DNA of 64,000 bases from Enchytraeus crypticus (lineage: Eukaryota > Annelida > Clitellata > Enchytraeida > Enchytraeidae). The notes under the pieces are model-generated. The model had not been told where the DNA came from and did no database searches. It saw nothing but the letters and a program-made list of their open reading frames with translations. Positions within the stretch are counted from its first letter, which is position 1. Each line of letters opens with the position of its first letter. Both the position numbers and the translations under genes were made by a program. Positions 22,328-33,300 of the stretch are shown piece by piece. The stretch lies in NCBI GenBank assembly GCA_905160935.1, contig CAJHZI010000265.1, forward strand, positions 62,001 to 126,000, written 5' to 3'.

Positions 22328-23204
22328 CCTATCATTAGGAATTTATTATTCGTTTAATCTATTGTCAGTTTATAACTCCAAAAGGTCGACATGTTATCTG
22401 GAATCATATGCATACCAATCCAAAGGTTTGCCTCACAGTAAAAGTCATTTTCTGCCCCCCTATTCCTAAAGAATGATGTAAGTTAACATGATTAGGCCTA
22501 TGTTAAAGATCAAGGCTCATCAATTTATTTTGTCAAGGGAATTTAAGTAAAGAATTTCCGCAACTGTTTTAAAATTTAATTGTCATATAACTGCTTCAGA
22601 ATCTGTTCCCTAACTAAAAGAAAAATCGTGCCCATTTCCCACATTGAATTTCAGTATATGCCTCCTCCCACAAAATTTTCTGAAAAGGCTCTGTGGCACG
22701 CGCATTCATAAAATAATATTTTGCGTCGATCTCCCATAGGTCTAGAGAGTTGACTCTTAAATAATAATAGAACCCATCTAATCCTCCTCACCGTCTTTCA
22801 GTTAAATATTAGCGCATATGTATTTTTATCACTACGAAATTAGTTTCGTTTTAGACACCTGACGCGATAAATATTATAACTATACTAGCTCGACAACTGC
22901 TATTTAAGAATCTTCGAGATTACGGCGTCTTCATAGTCTTGAACGCGTTTACGTCACAATTTGCAGGGGAGTCTTGTGCCCTCCTCCATCTGAGATCATA
23001 CCCCAAGATGTCAAGTAAAATTTTTAATAAGCCCAAAATATAACTTCACACATTGTATAAAGTGTGTGCCTCTCCCAAAGTATCCCCAAATATTAAATTG
23101 CACATCTAATTGAATCCTGGTTATGCCACTGCTTTAGGTATCTTAGTTATGTTGACTATGTTCTTTAGCTGGAGAAGTTTAAACACTGATAGTCAGTTAA
23201 TCCA

Positions 23205-23290
23205 TTATAGAACTGAGGAAGGCAATGGGAAACCACCTCAGAAGCCATATTATTCCCAAGCTATGGGCTACATTAATAGTGAAGCACCCA
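23205..23290 (+). repeat. SINE-E fragment
   Basis: GGAAACCACCTCAGAAGCCA and CCCAAGCTATGGGCTACATT match the family 5' region. Confidence 0.75.
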
Positions 23291-23329
23291 ACCCGGTTCT
23301 GCCTCTGTCACCATTTCTGAAAGGCTGTG

Positions 23330-23765
23330 ATAGTCCCTGGACATAACTCAAGTATTTGAAAGTCCCTGGATATAACTCAAATACTTGAAAGTCCCTGGAC
23401 ATAACTCAAGCACTTGAAAGTCCTTGGACATAACTCAAATACTTGAAAGTCACTGGACATAACTCAAGCACTTGAAAGTCCCTACACAAAACTCAAGTAC
23501 TTGAAAGTCCCCGGACATAACTCAAGTACTTGAAAGTCCCTGGACATAACTTAAACACTTGAAAGTACCTGGACATAACTCAAGTACTTGAAAGTCCCTG
23601 GACATAACTCAAGTACTTGAAAGTCCCTGGACATAACTCAAACACTTGAAAGTACCTGGACATAACTCAAACACTTGAAAGTACCTGGACATAACTCAAA
23701 TACTTGAAAGTACCTGGACATAACTCAAGTACTTTAAAGTCTCTAGACATAACTCAAATACAATA
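23330..23765. repeat. Minisatellite, about 28-bp unit, about 15 units
   Basis: Unit GTCCCTGGACATAACTCAAG plus TACTTGAAA. It directly follows the SINE-E fragment. Confidence 0.95.
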
Positions 23766-26071
23766 AAACAGTTCAAACTAGTACTACTGCCGTATATTAC
23801 TGTTACTACAATATATCTACAAAAATACCATGAAAACTTATAATTATGTACAATAATCAGTATTCACAAGAAAATTATCGGAAAATAATAATAGCCAGTA
23901 TTATAATGTTTGGTTAACGAACGAAACAGCAGTAACAGTTTGCAAAAGCTTGCTCCGTATATACAAAGTTAAAGATAAAACAAGAAAACATATCAAATAG
24001 TAATAACTATCTAATTTCATCAGTAGAACCCTCCTTCTAAAAATCTGCACAGAATTTTGTTAAGTCCATTTTAGATAAAGTTATTTTACAGATAGATTAT
24101 TACAATAACAATTTAACGGTCATTTTTCTCTCTCACCAGCACATATCTAATGAGATTTCAGATACAAAAATACAGCGTTAATTGATAGTTTAAGTTAGAG
24201 GAATAAAAACAAATAGTTTTAGTAAAGTTTCACGCATTTTTAAATAATGACACTCAATTCAATATCTGCACCATCAGAGGTCGATGCTGTATCAGGCCCT
24301 GCACAACACAATAAAGATTTAACGCCAGGTTCTTCACCTGAAGGGGATGCCAGGGACATCGAAGAGTATCACGTCAGGAACATGAACTGGCTATCTATTT
24401 ACAAATTCATTTATCGATTTACAACAACTAATTTATTAGCTTAGATAAATTATCAAATCAACCAACTCAAAGGTGAAAAGGGTTGAGGACATTTAAAAAA
24501 TGTTCAGTTACGACATACTAAAATAGTAAACACAACTCAAGCACTTTTTCTTGACGAAAAAAGAAATTAAAGTTTCTAAAGAAGGTTTACCCTCAAATCT
24601 CTACAGCTACGACACACTATCTTAAAGCACTCAGTAGTATTTCTATCAGGACACGCTTCAAGTGTATCAGTGTTAAATGCGTGCATAAGGCACGTATAGC
24701 CTACGCACGCACATGCACACATGTAGGCATGCATACATCTACATACACAAGCATTTACACACACATTCAAATATACACACTGTACATGTATCCAAAGTCA
24801 AAAATACATAGGTTACACAAATGGATTGCATTCCAGATATAAGCTAACACGTCACATGTGTGCAACATACGTAGCCAAAAATTAAATCTAAAAGTAAAAA
24901 TGCATATATAAAGAAGTACACGCCTGCGCAGGCGTAAATGACATTGCGGGGATAAACTGTACACAGATGATCACTACAAGAAAGCATCGTAACTACACAA
25001 GTCTTCTACAGCTGATATTAGACAACATGTTTTTGCTCATCTACACTTAAGTATTCTAGATTTACATGCGCAAATCAACTGAATCTAAAATAAAGAGGAG
25101 AGGGGGCTCATTTTTCAGTATTAACTGCAATTTCTTTACTGGAATTATGAAATATGTTCTGAGCAAGCCCTCTTAGTAACATTCATAGTATCTGTCACAC
25201 GACCTTCACCGATCATATTAGTAATACACTACGCATACTACTTATACTAATAATTATACTACTTCAGCGTCACATCAATTTAATTTAACTCAATTTCAGG
25301 AAAAGGGTTTTTCAATAGAAAACCCTTTTATATTGAAGACTTTGACAGTTTAAACATTTTCAGACTATGTGCTCTTCATTTAATTGAATATTTATTTAGA
25401 AACATATATAAATGTACAATGCAAAAGCCCATAAATTTCACTGAATTAATAATGTATACGCAATAAATAAGATGTATGTCTTTACAATACCGTAAATATG
25501 CAGCACATATCGTAAATATGTATTAAAGTTTAAACACAGTATGTCAGGAATCTAATCAAACTTACGTATAACGTTATAAAACATAAACATTCATATAAAA
25601 TTATACTCTTACAACATTTTAATGTTGTAAGCATTAAAAACAATTAAAATTAATTAATCTATAGCCCAATTTAACGATAGTTGCCTGTTTATAAAGCATG
25701 CCAGTAACGGAGAACTGGTTTTTAACCACGAACTTACTGACCCGAGATCAAACAGTTGCTCTTGTTACTGGCTCATCCAATAGCACTCTACGAACACTAA
25801 ACCAAACATGCATACTGAAAAATATTACGAGAGACATATGCCACTACAGGGTATATATAGGTAGCGTGATTTAGTATGCATAGATCGACAGTACATACAG
25901 GTCCATATAGACGAGAAGAAATCTCTACAAAATCTCAAACACTACCGGCTTATGTTTAAAAAAGAGATAACCTAATAACTTGGTTCTATAACCAACACAA
26001 TACTACTTAACACTAAAATCACCGATTATCATTTCAATTATACTGTTCTAAGTCTACAAAGCACTACATAG

Positions 26072-26143
<72 letters not shown>

Positions 26144-26411
26144 CACGTCAAGTGCGCTTAACAATACTTAGACAAACGAACAGCCACCGATAACTATCAT
26201 TTTACAACACTAGATATGAAAGATACATCCTATAAGCTAAGCAAGATTTTAGAGTACGACTCTACAGTATAATTAAAGTTATTATATTTACACATGCAAA
26301 TTGCATTCAAATCACTATATAATCATAAGATTCATTTATAGAATTCTAATTAATAAAAATACATGTCTACATATAATTAAGTATTATAAGCTCTCCACTT
26401 CTTAAATATAT

Positions 26412-26588
26412 TAAGAAATAGGAACAAGAGTTAGATAGGACACATCCTAAGGTGGGAAAGTCAATTAAAAGAGGTCATAGAAGGCAGGATGGAAGAAAAA
26501 ACAGGCAGAGGCAGGCTGAGATTAGGTATGCTAGATGATTTAAAGATTCACTCATATGTGGACATGAAGAGGAAAGCGGAAGACTTCT
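26412..26588 (+). mobile_element. LINE 3'-region fragment
   Basis: AGAAATAGGAACAAGAGTTA to GGACATGAAGAGGAAAGCGG, matching the tail-coding region of the LINE at 61160-61335; both ends are missing. Confidence 0.85.
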
Positions 26589-26897
26589 TATTGCAAACTA
26601 ATAGTGTAGTTTCACTCCATACCCTGAATGTGCATACGTTCGAAATGACAAATTAATCCATTTATTATAAAATAATTGGAACCTAAAACAATATTCCGCA
26701 TATAATATATTCTGCCAAAAACATTTACAAATAACTGAGGGCTATCACTCAAATCTTTTTCCAATTATTAAAAAAACTGTCTCGCCATCACTCCAATCAG
26801 AATCTCCATGCATATGTGAAATGAGTCAAAAATTTCCTTCAACGTCTGCATTCGTATATTCACTCCGCTGTTAAAATGCAGCATTCACTGAAATGGA

Positions 26898-27085
26898 TCA
26901 TCATCAGCATCATCATAACCTTTCTTTGAATCCCAGTGGATTTGAAATTTTTAAAGAAAATTCTAGAGCCTAGGCGCTCATCAACCAAATGTCCTTTCTG
27001 ACATTGGTTTGGATCTAAGTGCTTTGTCGCCTTTTATAACGGTGCAGTCCACGGTTGGTCTATTCTTCAGAAACCTGAACACCAC
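26898..27085 (-). repeat. SINE-D copy
   Basis: Inverted (GAT)n tail, TTGAATCCCAGT, CCTTTCTGACATTGGTTTGG and GGTTGGTCTATTCTTCAGAA follow the family order. Confidence 0.8.
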
Positions 27086-27160
27086 ATGAGTAATTTCAAT
27101 GCATTAGATGAAAGAGAATTATCACAATATGCTTCAACAATAGTTCTTCTCTTATAGCGC

Positions 27161-27523
27161 TCAACTTTCATCATCATAATGTTCGATAGAACTCGTCTCA
27201 CATGATGCACCGACTTCTATGGTCTTCTTTCTGAGGGAAACAATCCTAATCACTTCCCGGCGCTCACAAGATGATGCTCCATCATCGTCATCAACACCAG
27301 GTGACTTCACATCAGCTAATTCAGATGACCTACTTTCATCAACCAATTCAGATGATCTACTTTCGCCGGCCTGTTTAGAAGACCTACTTTCGTCAGCTAA
27401 CTCAGATGACCTACTTTCAGCTACTTCCGATGACCTACTTTCTTCAATTATTTTCGATGACCTAATTCCCTCAGATATTTCTAATGATCTATTTTCTTCA
27501 GTTACTTCCATTTAAACATTTCT
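27161..27523 (-). pseudogene. Coding-like continuation of PPP1R37-like C-terminus beyond its stop
   Basis: In the same frame as the last exon, after two TAA codons 9 bases apart, the sequence reads on for about 116 codons of the same Ser/Glu-rich repeat seen before the stop (SRSSELADESRSS, SRSSELVDESRSSELAD). It ends SSIEHYDDES and a stop. Best read as a recently lost C-terminus now in the 3' UTR; a polymorphism, assembly error or unrecognised splice is possible. Confidence 0.6.
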
Positions 27524-30337
27524 TTAAGAAACTTCATCTGGTCTGATTTCATCCAAATCTTCTGCTACTGTATACTCCTCAAACAATTCAGCCAGACTCT
27601 TTTCATCAGTTAATTCAGATATCCTGCTCTCAGCAACTAATTCAGATGATGCAAATCCTTTTGTTGAATTAGATGACGTCTTGTCTTCGGCCAATTCATA
27701 TAACCTATTTTCACTAGCTACATCCGCTGACCTACTGTTATCAGCTAATTCAGACGACTCATTTTCACTAATTAGTTTATATGCGATCCTATTGGTCATC
27801 ATATCAGATACATCAGATGCATTAAGAAACACTGAATTCAAGTGAAGTTTTTCCTTACAAAAATGCTGATTTAATTCTTTAAATGGAAGTTGATAGAAGT
27901 CTGGATTTAGTTTTTCTCTCAAGATATCATTCGTTACATCGATATCACGGTCTGCAGCAGGTGATATTCTGGTAGACTGTTTGTTCTCGACTCTCGAATA
28001 GATGTCGTTGGAGACGCCTTCAACACTCAATAAATTACTATTATTAGTGTCGCTACATGCCACATTAAGATCGGACAAATTAGGAGCTTCGGTATTCCAA
28101 CAAGAGGACAAATCAGTTTTTGATCTGCTGCTATCGCAAAAACCGATGACGTCATCAATATCTGTTACTACAGAATCACCAGCTTCTTGTGACACCAAAT
28201 CACAGCTTTTAACATTAGAGGTCACATTTGAATTACTCACATCCATTGATCGACTGGAAATAGCTTCACTACTGAAAAGATTGTCAGATTTACTGCTTAC
28301 TTCAAGTTCTTGGCACTGCCTTTGCTGCTCTGCCAAAAGGCTATTCATGATGGCGACATCTATACTTTCATTAACTTTTTCGTTACCTCCATCGATACAG
28401 CTATCAGGCATAGCACTCTTATCAGAAACTTCTTCGATTTGAATATGTTCCATAACGTTATTTAACTTCACTTCTCTGCGATTTAAATGATCACTAGATT
28501 CACAAGTCGCACTGCTGTCTTGAACGTTCGACAGTACATTATAAATATTCAACGTATTAGATGTAGACTGATCATTGGCTTGTGAGGCTGGTGAATCAAT
28601 GCTTGATTTAGTGATTGTCGTCAAATGACCAGCAAATGATAGCAGATCACTTGCAATAAATTTCTGAGCCTGCAGATGATGTTGCTTATCTCCGCTGCTA
28701 GCCGCGATGCTGACATCCTCGAATGCCTGGCAACGAGATGTCCACGGTTCATCTGCACGAATCGGGCAGCTCAGACGTTCTACAGAAACCTCATCTGCTT
28801 CATGTCCTGACGTCATCGTAGACTCCTCTTCATCTACTGATTTACTACAGCCAGTCTCCAAAGTGTTTTCATCTGAAGGATGTTGCTTGTTGCAGTCTGA
28901 TATCGTCGTAGATGTGACAGACTCAACAGCTGTTGCACTAGACACAGCTGTTGTTGTAGCAGACTGAACAGCTGTTGCACTATACACAGCTGTTGTCGTA
29001 GTAGACTGAACAGCTGTTGCACTAGACACAGCTGCTGTTGTAGTAGACTGAACAGCTGTTGCACTAGACACAGCTGCTGTTGTAGTAGACTGCACAGCTG
29101 CTGCACTAGACACAGCTTTTGTTGTAGTAGACTGAACAGCTGTTGCACTAGACACAGCAGTTGTTGTAGCACACTGAACAGCTGTTGCACTAGACACCAC
29201 AGCTATTGTTGTAGTAGACTGAACAGCGGTTGCACTAGACACCACAGCTGTTGTTGTAGCAGCAGCTGTTGCACTAAACACAGCTGTAGTTGTATCAGAT
29301 AGAACCTCTGTACCACTAAAAACAGCTGTTGTCGTAAAAGACTGAACAGCTGTTGCACGAGACACAGCTGTTGTTGTAGCAGATAGAACCTCTGTACCGC
29401 TAGATATGGTTGTTGTAGCAGAGGGAACGGCTGTACCACTGGATAAGGTTGCTGCTGCAGCAGACTGAACAGTTGTCGCATTACTTGATGCTGATTCAAC
29501 GATACAGACGTGAGTATCATCAGTATCGCCACTGCGTGCTGCAGTGTAAAGAACCGCAGCCGACACTACCGGCTTACTCTGCGGCTGAGCAAATGACGGT
29601 AGTATGGTTTTACTAACGGCAAACTTTTTCTTAGGCTTTGGTTTAACTGAAGAATTCTCAACAGGTTTCGCTGCCTCGCAGGCTTCTACGGATTTAGAGA
29701 CTGATTGATTGATAGCTAGAGACTGAGAGCCAGACGAAACGGTAGATAGCTGAAATGATGAGTTAACGACAGTCGTTGACAAGATCGCGTTATCACAACC
29801 CACGGCGCGTCCTGATGTAGGCTTCACATTTGCTAGAATTTCTTTGCTAGTGGCTTGAGCTTCTTTGCTAGCAAGCAATGCCAGCTCCGTAGATATCACA
29901 TAAGCAGGACTGAATGCGGGGGAATCCAGCGACTGAGCTCTCGAAGCCCGAGGCAGCAAATCTAACAGAGATCTAACTCGCGTCGTCGAAGCTCTACATG
30001 ACTCCGAGTCTTCGTCTACCGCACTGCGTCGAACGTAATCGCTAAAAACACTCTGATCCTCAGATGTCTCTCCACACAGCTCAACTGTTCGGTCAAAACA
30101 GTTGAGAAACCCTGAGTTCTGCAGGGCATCAGACGATAGAGCAATGTCATCTTGTTCCCTGTTCTGCTGCAGCTCATCGGACTGGTTCTCGGTGTGACAC
30201 ATGTTTGCGGTGTCAGCCGCTGAGACGGTGACGCATGATTCGCTGACGGGGTCCACGAGCAGCTTGTTGTTGCGCTGCACGTAACCTGCTATGTCGCCCA
30301 GCAGCTTCTTCTGCTGATTTATGTAGTCCTTCATACT
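27524..30337 (-). CDS. PPP1R37: PPP1R37-like exon 11: terminal exon with long disordered tail
   Basis: Starts SMKDYINQQKKLLGDIAGYV and QRNNKLLV, matching human KSFIETQKALLAEIQNGCKR. About 900 residues of Ser/Thr/Ala-rich sequence follow, including a 42-bp coding minisatellite, ending DEIRPDEVS and TAA at 27524. Confidence 0.92.
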   Translation of the reverse strand, partial: SMKDYINQQKKLLGDIAGYVQRNNKLLVDPVSESCVTVSAADTANMCHTENQSDELQQNREQDDIALSSDALQNSGFLNCFDRTVELCGETSEDQSVFSDYVRRSAVDEDSESCRASTTRVRSLLDLLPRASRAQSLDSPAFSPAYVISTELALLASKEAQATSKEILANVKPTSGRAVGCDNAILSTTVVNSSFQLSTVSSGSQSLAINQSVSKSVEACEAAKPVENSSVKPKPKKKFAVSKTILPSFAQPQSKPVVSAAVLYTAARSGDTDDTHVCIVESASSNATTVQSAAAATLSSGTAVPSATTTISSGTEVLSATTTAVSRATAVQSFTTTAVFSGTEVLSDTTTAVFSATAAATTTAVVSSATAVQSTTTIAVVSSATAVQCATTTAVSSATAVQSTTTKAVSSAAAVQSTTTAAVSSATAVQSTTTAAVSSATAVQSTTTTAVYSATAVQSATTTAVSSATAVESVTSTTISDCNKQHPSDENTLETGCSKSVDEEESTMTSGHEADEVSVERLSCPIRADEPWTSRCQAFEDVSIAASSGDKQHHLQAQKFIASDLLSFAGHLTTITKSSIDSPASQANDQSTSNTLNIYNVLSNVQDSSATCESSDHLNRREVKLNNVMEHIQIEEVSDKSAMPDSCIDGGNEKVNESIDVAIMNSLLAEQQRQCQELEVSSKSDNLFSSEAISSRSMDVSNSNVTSNVKSCDLVSQEAGDSVVTDIDDVIGFCDSSRSKTDLSSCWNTEAPNLSDLNVACSDTNNSNLLSVEGVSNDIYSRVENKQSTRISPAADRDIDVTNDILREKLNPDFYQLPFKELNQHFCKEKLHLNSVFLNASDVSDMMTNRIAYKLISENESSELADNSRSADVASENRLYELAEDKTSSNSTKGFASSELVAESRISELTDEKSLAELFEEYTVAEDLDEIRPDEVS

Positions 30338-33300
30338 CTGCAAACAACATCGCAACTCACACTTTTATTGTTCATACAAAAATCATACAACTCAGTCAAG
30401 TTCAAAATCTTTCTGAGAACAATAAAAATTCGTACAAATGTTGTCAGTAATGCAAATCAAGCAACATGATCAGATTTAATCAAATTCTCTCAAGTAATTG
30501 GAAAACTTTTTCGCTAGAGTATTAACTATGATTATTACGTATAATCTGAAAAGACTTTACGCAAGTATTAAGCTTAACAGTCTTACTATTATTTGCAAGA
30601 CTATTTGTAAAAACAGTTTTGCAAATAATAACAATACTGTTTTTATTTGTAAAATACCGAATCTTATCATTCTGATACAGAGAAATGGACAGCTTTCACT
30701 AATTTTCTAGAATATCATAGGAATGAAGGCGAAATCAGAGGAGAAACAATCAATCAGTGTGAGATTCTAAACGCCATTGATATTCCTTTAATCTGTACTG
30801 CAATAAAGAAGTGAGAGAACTATTGAGAGAAAGAGTCAGAGAAACAAAGACAGAGAGAAAAAGAGATGGCTGTAATAAGCATAGTATCTCTCTCATCAAG
30901 AGTAAGTCTGCCAATAAATAAGAAACTCAACTAACTAAAATATACACAATACGTTTGAATAACTCTAGTGGAAGCTGTATAATGTACAAGCTCCTCCATC
31001 AAGCAAAACACAATCACATTAAAAAGTTTTCACTAACGCTATCTTTCTTTGTATCCAGGTCAAGGTCAACACAGTTCACAGTGTAGTTGACCTTGAGAGA
31101 CGAGGCCAAGGCCATCAGTCCAGCGGTCTTGATGTTGTTAGCTCTGAGGTCCAAGCGCAGAAGCTTTGGACATTCTGCGATGATCTCTGCCAATGTAATG
31201 GCACCTGCAAAGTCAATGCACAACGTTATACTAATAAATATAATATTCTCTCTCTCTTAGTGCACTGCCAACTGGCAGGTCCAGGATATACGACGCCTCC
31301 ACTCTTCTCTGTCTTCCACTTTCCTTTTCATTTCCACGTATGAGTGTGTCTTTAAATCATCTAACATACCTAATCTCGGCCTGCCCCTGCCTCTTTTTCC
31401 TTCCATCCTACCTTCCTTCTTTTGATAATAAAATATTATCAAAACCAAATGTGCATTATTACAAGTACAACTATAAAACTATTGTGAACATTATTAGTAC
31501 TATGGATGTGATTATATCATTACGTTTACTATGCTATCATTATTATCATTATTTTTCTTAATATCACTTCCATCATTACACTAAGGAAGTCTAAAACAGT
31601 ATTAACAATACAAACCCTCACACGACATGCGCGTTGACTGCAGACCAAATCTTAGCAGGGACTGATTGCGCATTAGACCTTCTTTAAGTCTATGAATGCC
31701 TTCATTCGTCAGGTTGTTATGTCCCAGGTTTATTGTCTGCAAAGATATGGAGCTCCCCTATAGAAAACAACAACAATAACCCAGTCAGATGATCGATTTA
31801 TCAGAACTGAAAAATTTGTAAACGTAGCATGTTTTCAAAACAGATTAGTAACAGTAAGTGTCCAGCAATACTGAGATATTCCCTACACACCGCAATTTAA
31901 AAATATATAGGATTGTATTCCATCGATAGTGTCGGCGGATCTGATATTAAACTCTATGTAAAAGTGGGAATTTAGAATTAAACTACCAATATTAAGCGAA
32001 GTATCAGTACACAATATAAAACAAAATGGCTATAATAATTTTTGCGGTAGCTCTCTAGTGTAATATTGTTTAGTTATCGTACTTATGTTTGTAATTTACT
32101 CTGTTTCATTATATGACACTTGTTATATTTGTTTATCTGTCTAATTGACGTCTCAGACATTGCCTTATGGCGAGGAACTGGACGAAAAACTCTTATTGGT
32201 TGATTGATTGATTGTTTATTGACGAATTGATCTTCATTAAACTTGACTTCATACTTAAGAAGGTTTAATCACCAAACGGAAGCTTGGAACAAATGTGTCA
32301 TTATGCGCTATTCATTAAAGCACATAGCCTCTAACAGAACTAAAGAAATCAGTAACAATATTATAATCACCAGAATTTTAGAAAGTGAAGGCATAGACTC
32401 ATGTGTTAACAAATTGTTCCAGAGTATAAGAGTCGATAAACCATTTGCAGATTTCTGCTGCTCCAATAATCCATCACAAATCTTCTTTAATCCAACGTCC
32501 TAAACACAAAGAGATCACATACATTAAGGATTTAATTCCTGTTTATATATATATATTCATCTTTGGCAACATTAAGATAATGTCACAAAGGCACCAGCTG
32601 CTAAACATAGGTGGTCAATTGGAAGCCATTTTGCCCACTCAATAGTTGACCTTCAATTTGATTCTTAAAAGAATGTGAGAATCTCCTGCGACATCTCCTT
32701 TGAAATAGAACATAAGTCTTTTAGATAACAGACATCACATATACACCAACATTCAATAAAACATGCAGTGAAGAACTGAGAAATAAAAATAAAACTTTTA
32801 CGACTTTATTCGACAGTCTTCAAAATATTAGCCAGTTATGCAAACAACTACATGCGTTGTGTAGTAAATTATAGGTACATAAATGTTATAGCTAAAAGTT
32901 TTAAAATACTGATAGAAAAGGCATGGAAGATCTCTATATTAAAGCAATACAAAAAATTTGACAAATTCTGCAGTATTTAACATATCAAATAAATCCCAGT
33001 CAAAATTATTAAGTATCTGTAAGAACCTTTTTTATAACTTTTTGTAACATCAAATTCTTAGGCAACTTGACTTGGAAACATGATTAGTTTAGTAAGCAAC
33101 AAATGTAAAAATGATACATTTAAATAATTAAAAATACGCAGCAGCTACAGGGAACAAGTACATACTTGTAATTGATTATTTCTCAGATCAAGCACCTCTA
33201 GCGTACTGTTAAACCCCAACAGTCCACCGAGATGCACACCGTCCGACGTCTGCAGCTGATTGCTGCCCAGGTACAGCTCGTGCACCGTCTTGTTGCCACG

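Larger units (their letters stand above)
20436..27160. other. Intergenic region between ERO1 and PPP1R37-like
   Basis: Holds repeats only: tRNA-like SINE, an 18-bp hairpin (22288), SINE-E (23205), a 28-bp minisatellite (23335), a (TA)n tract (26073), a LINE fragment (26412) and SINE-D (26898). No convincing exon was found. A minus-strand AATAAA near 26659 could end the PPP1R37-like transcript. Confidence 0.6.

Noticed and set aside
28834-29532. Leu/Gln-rich frames overlapping the PPP1R37-like terminal exon
   Set aside because: Shifted readings of the 42-bp coding repeat; the frame joined to the LRR core is the real one.
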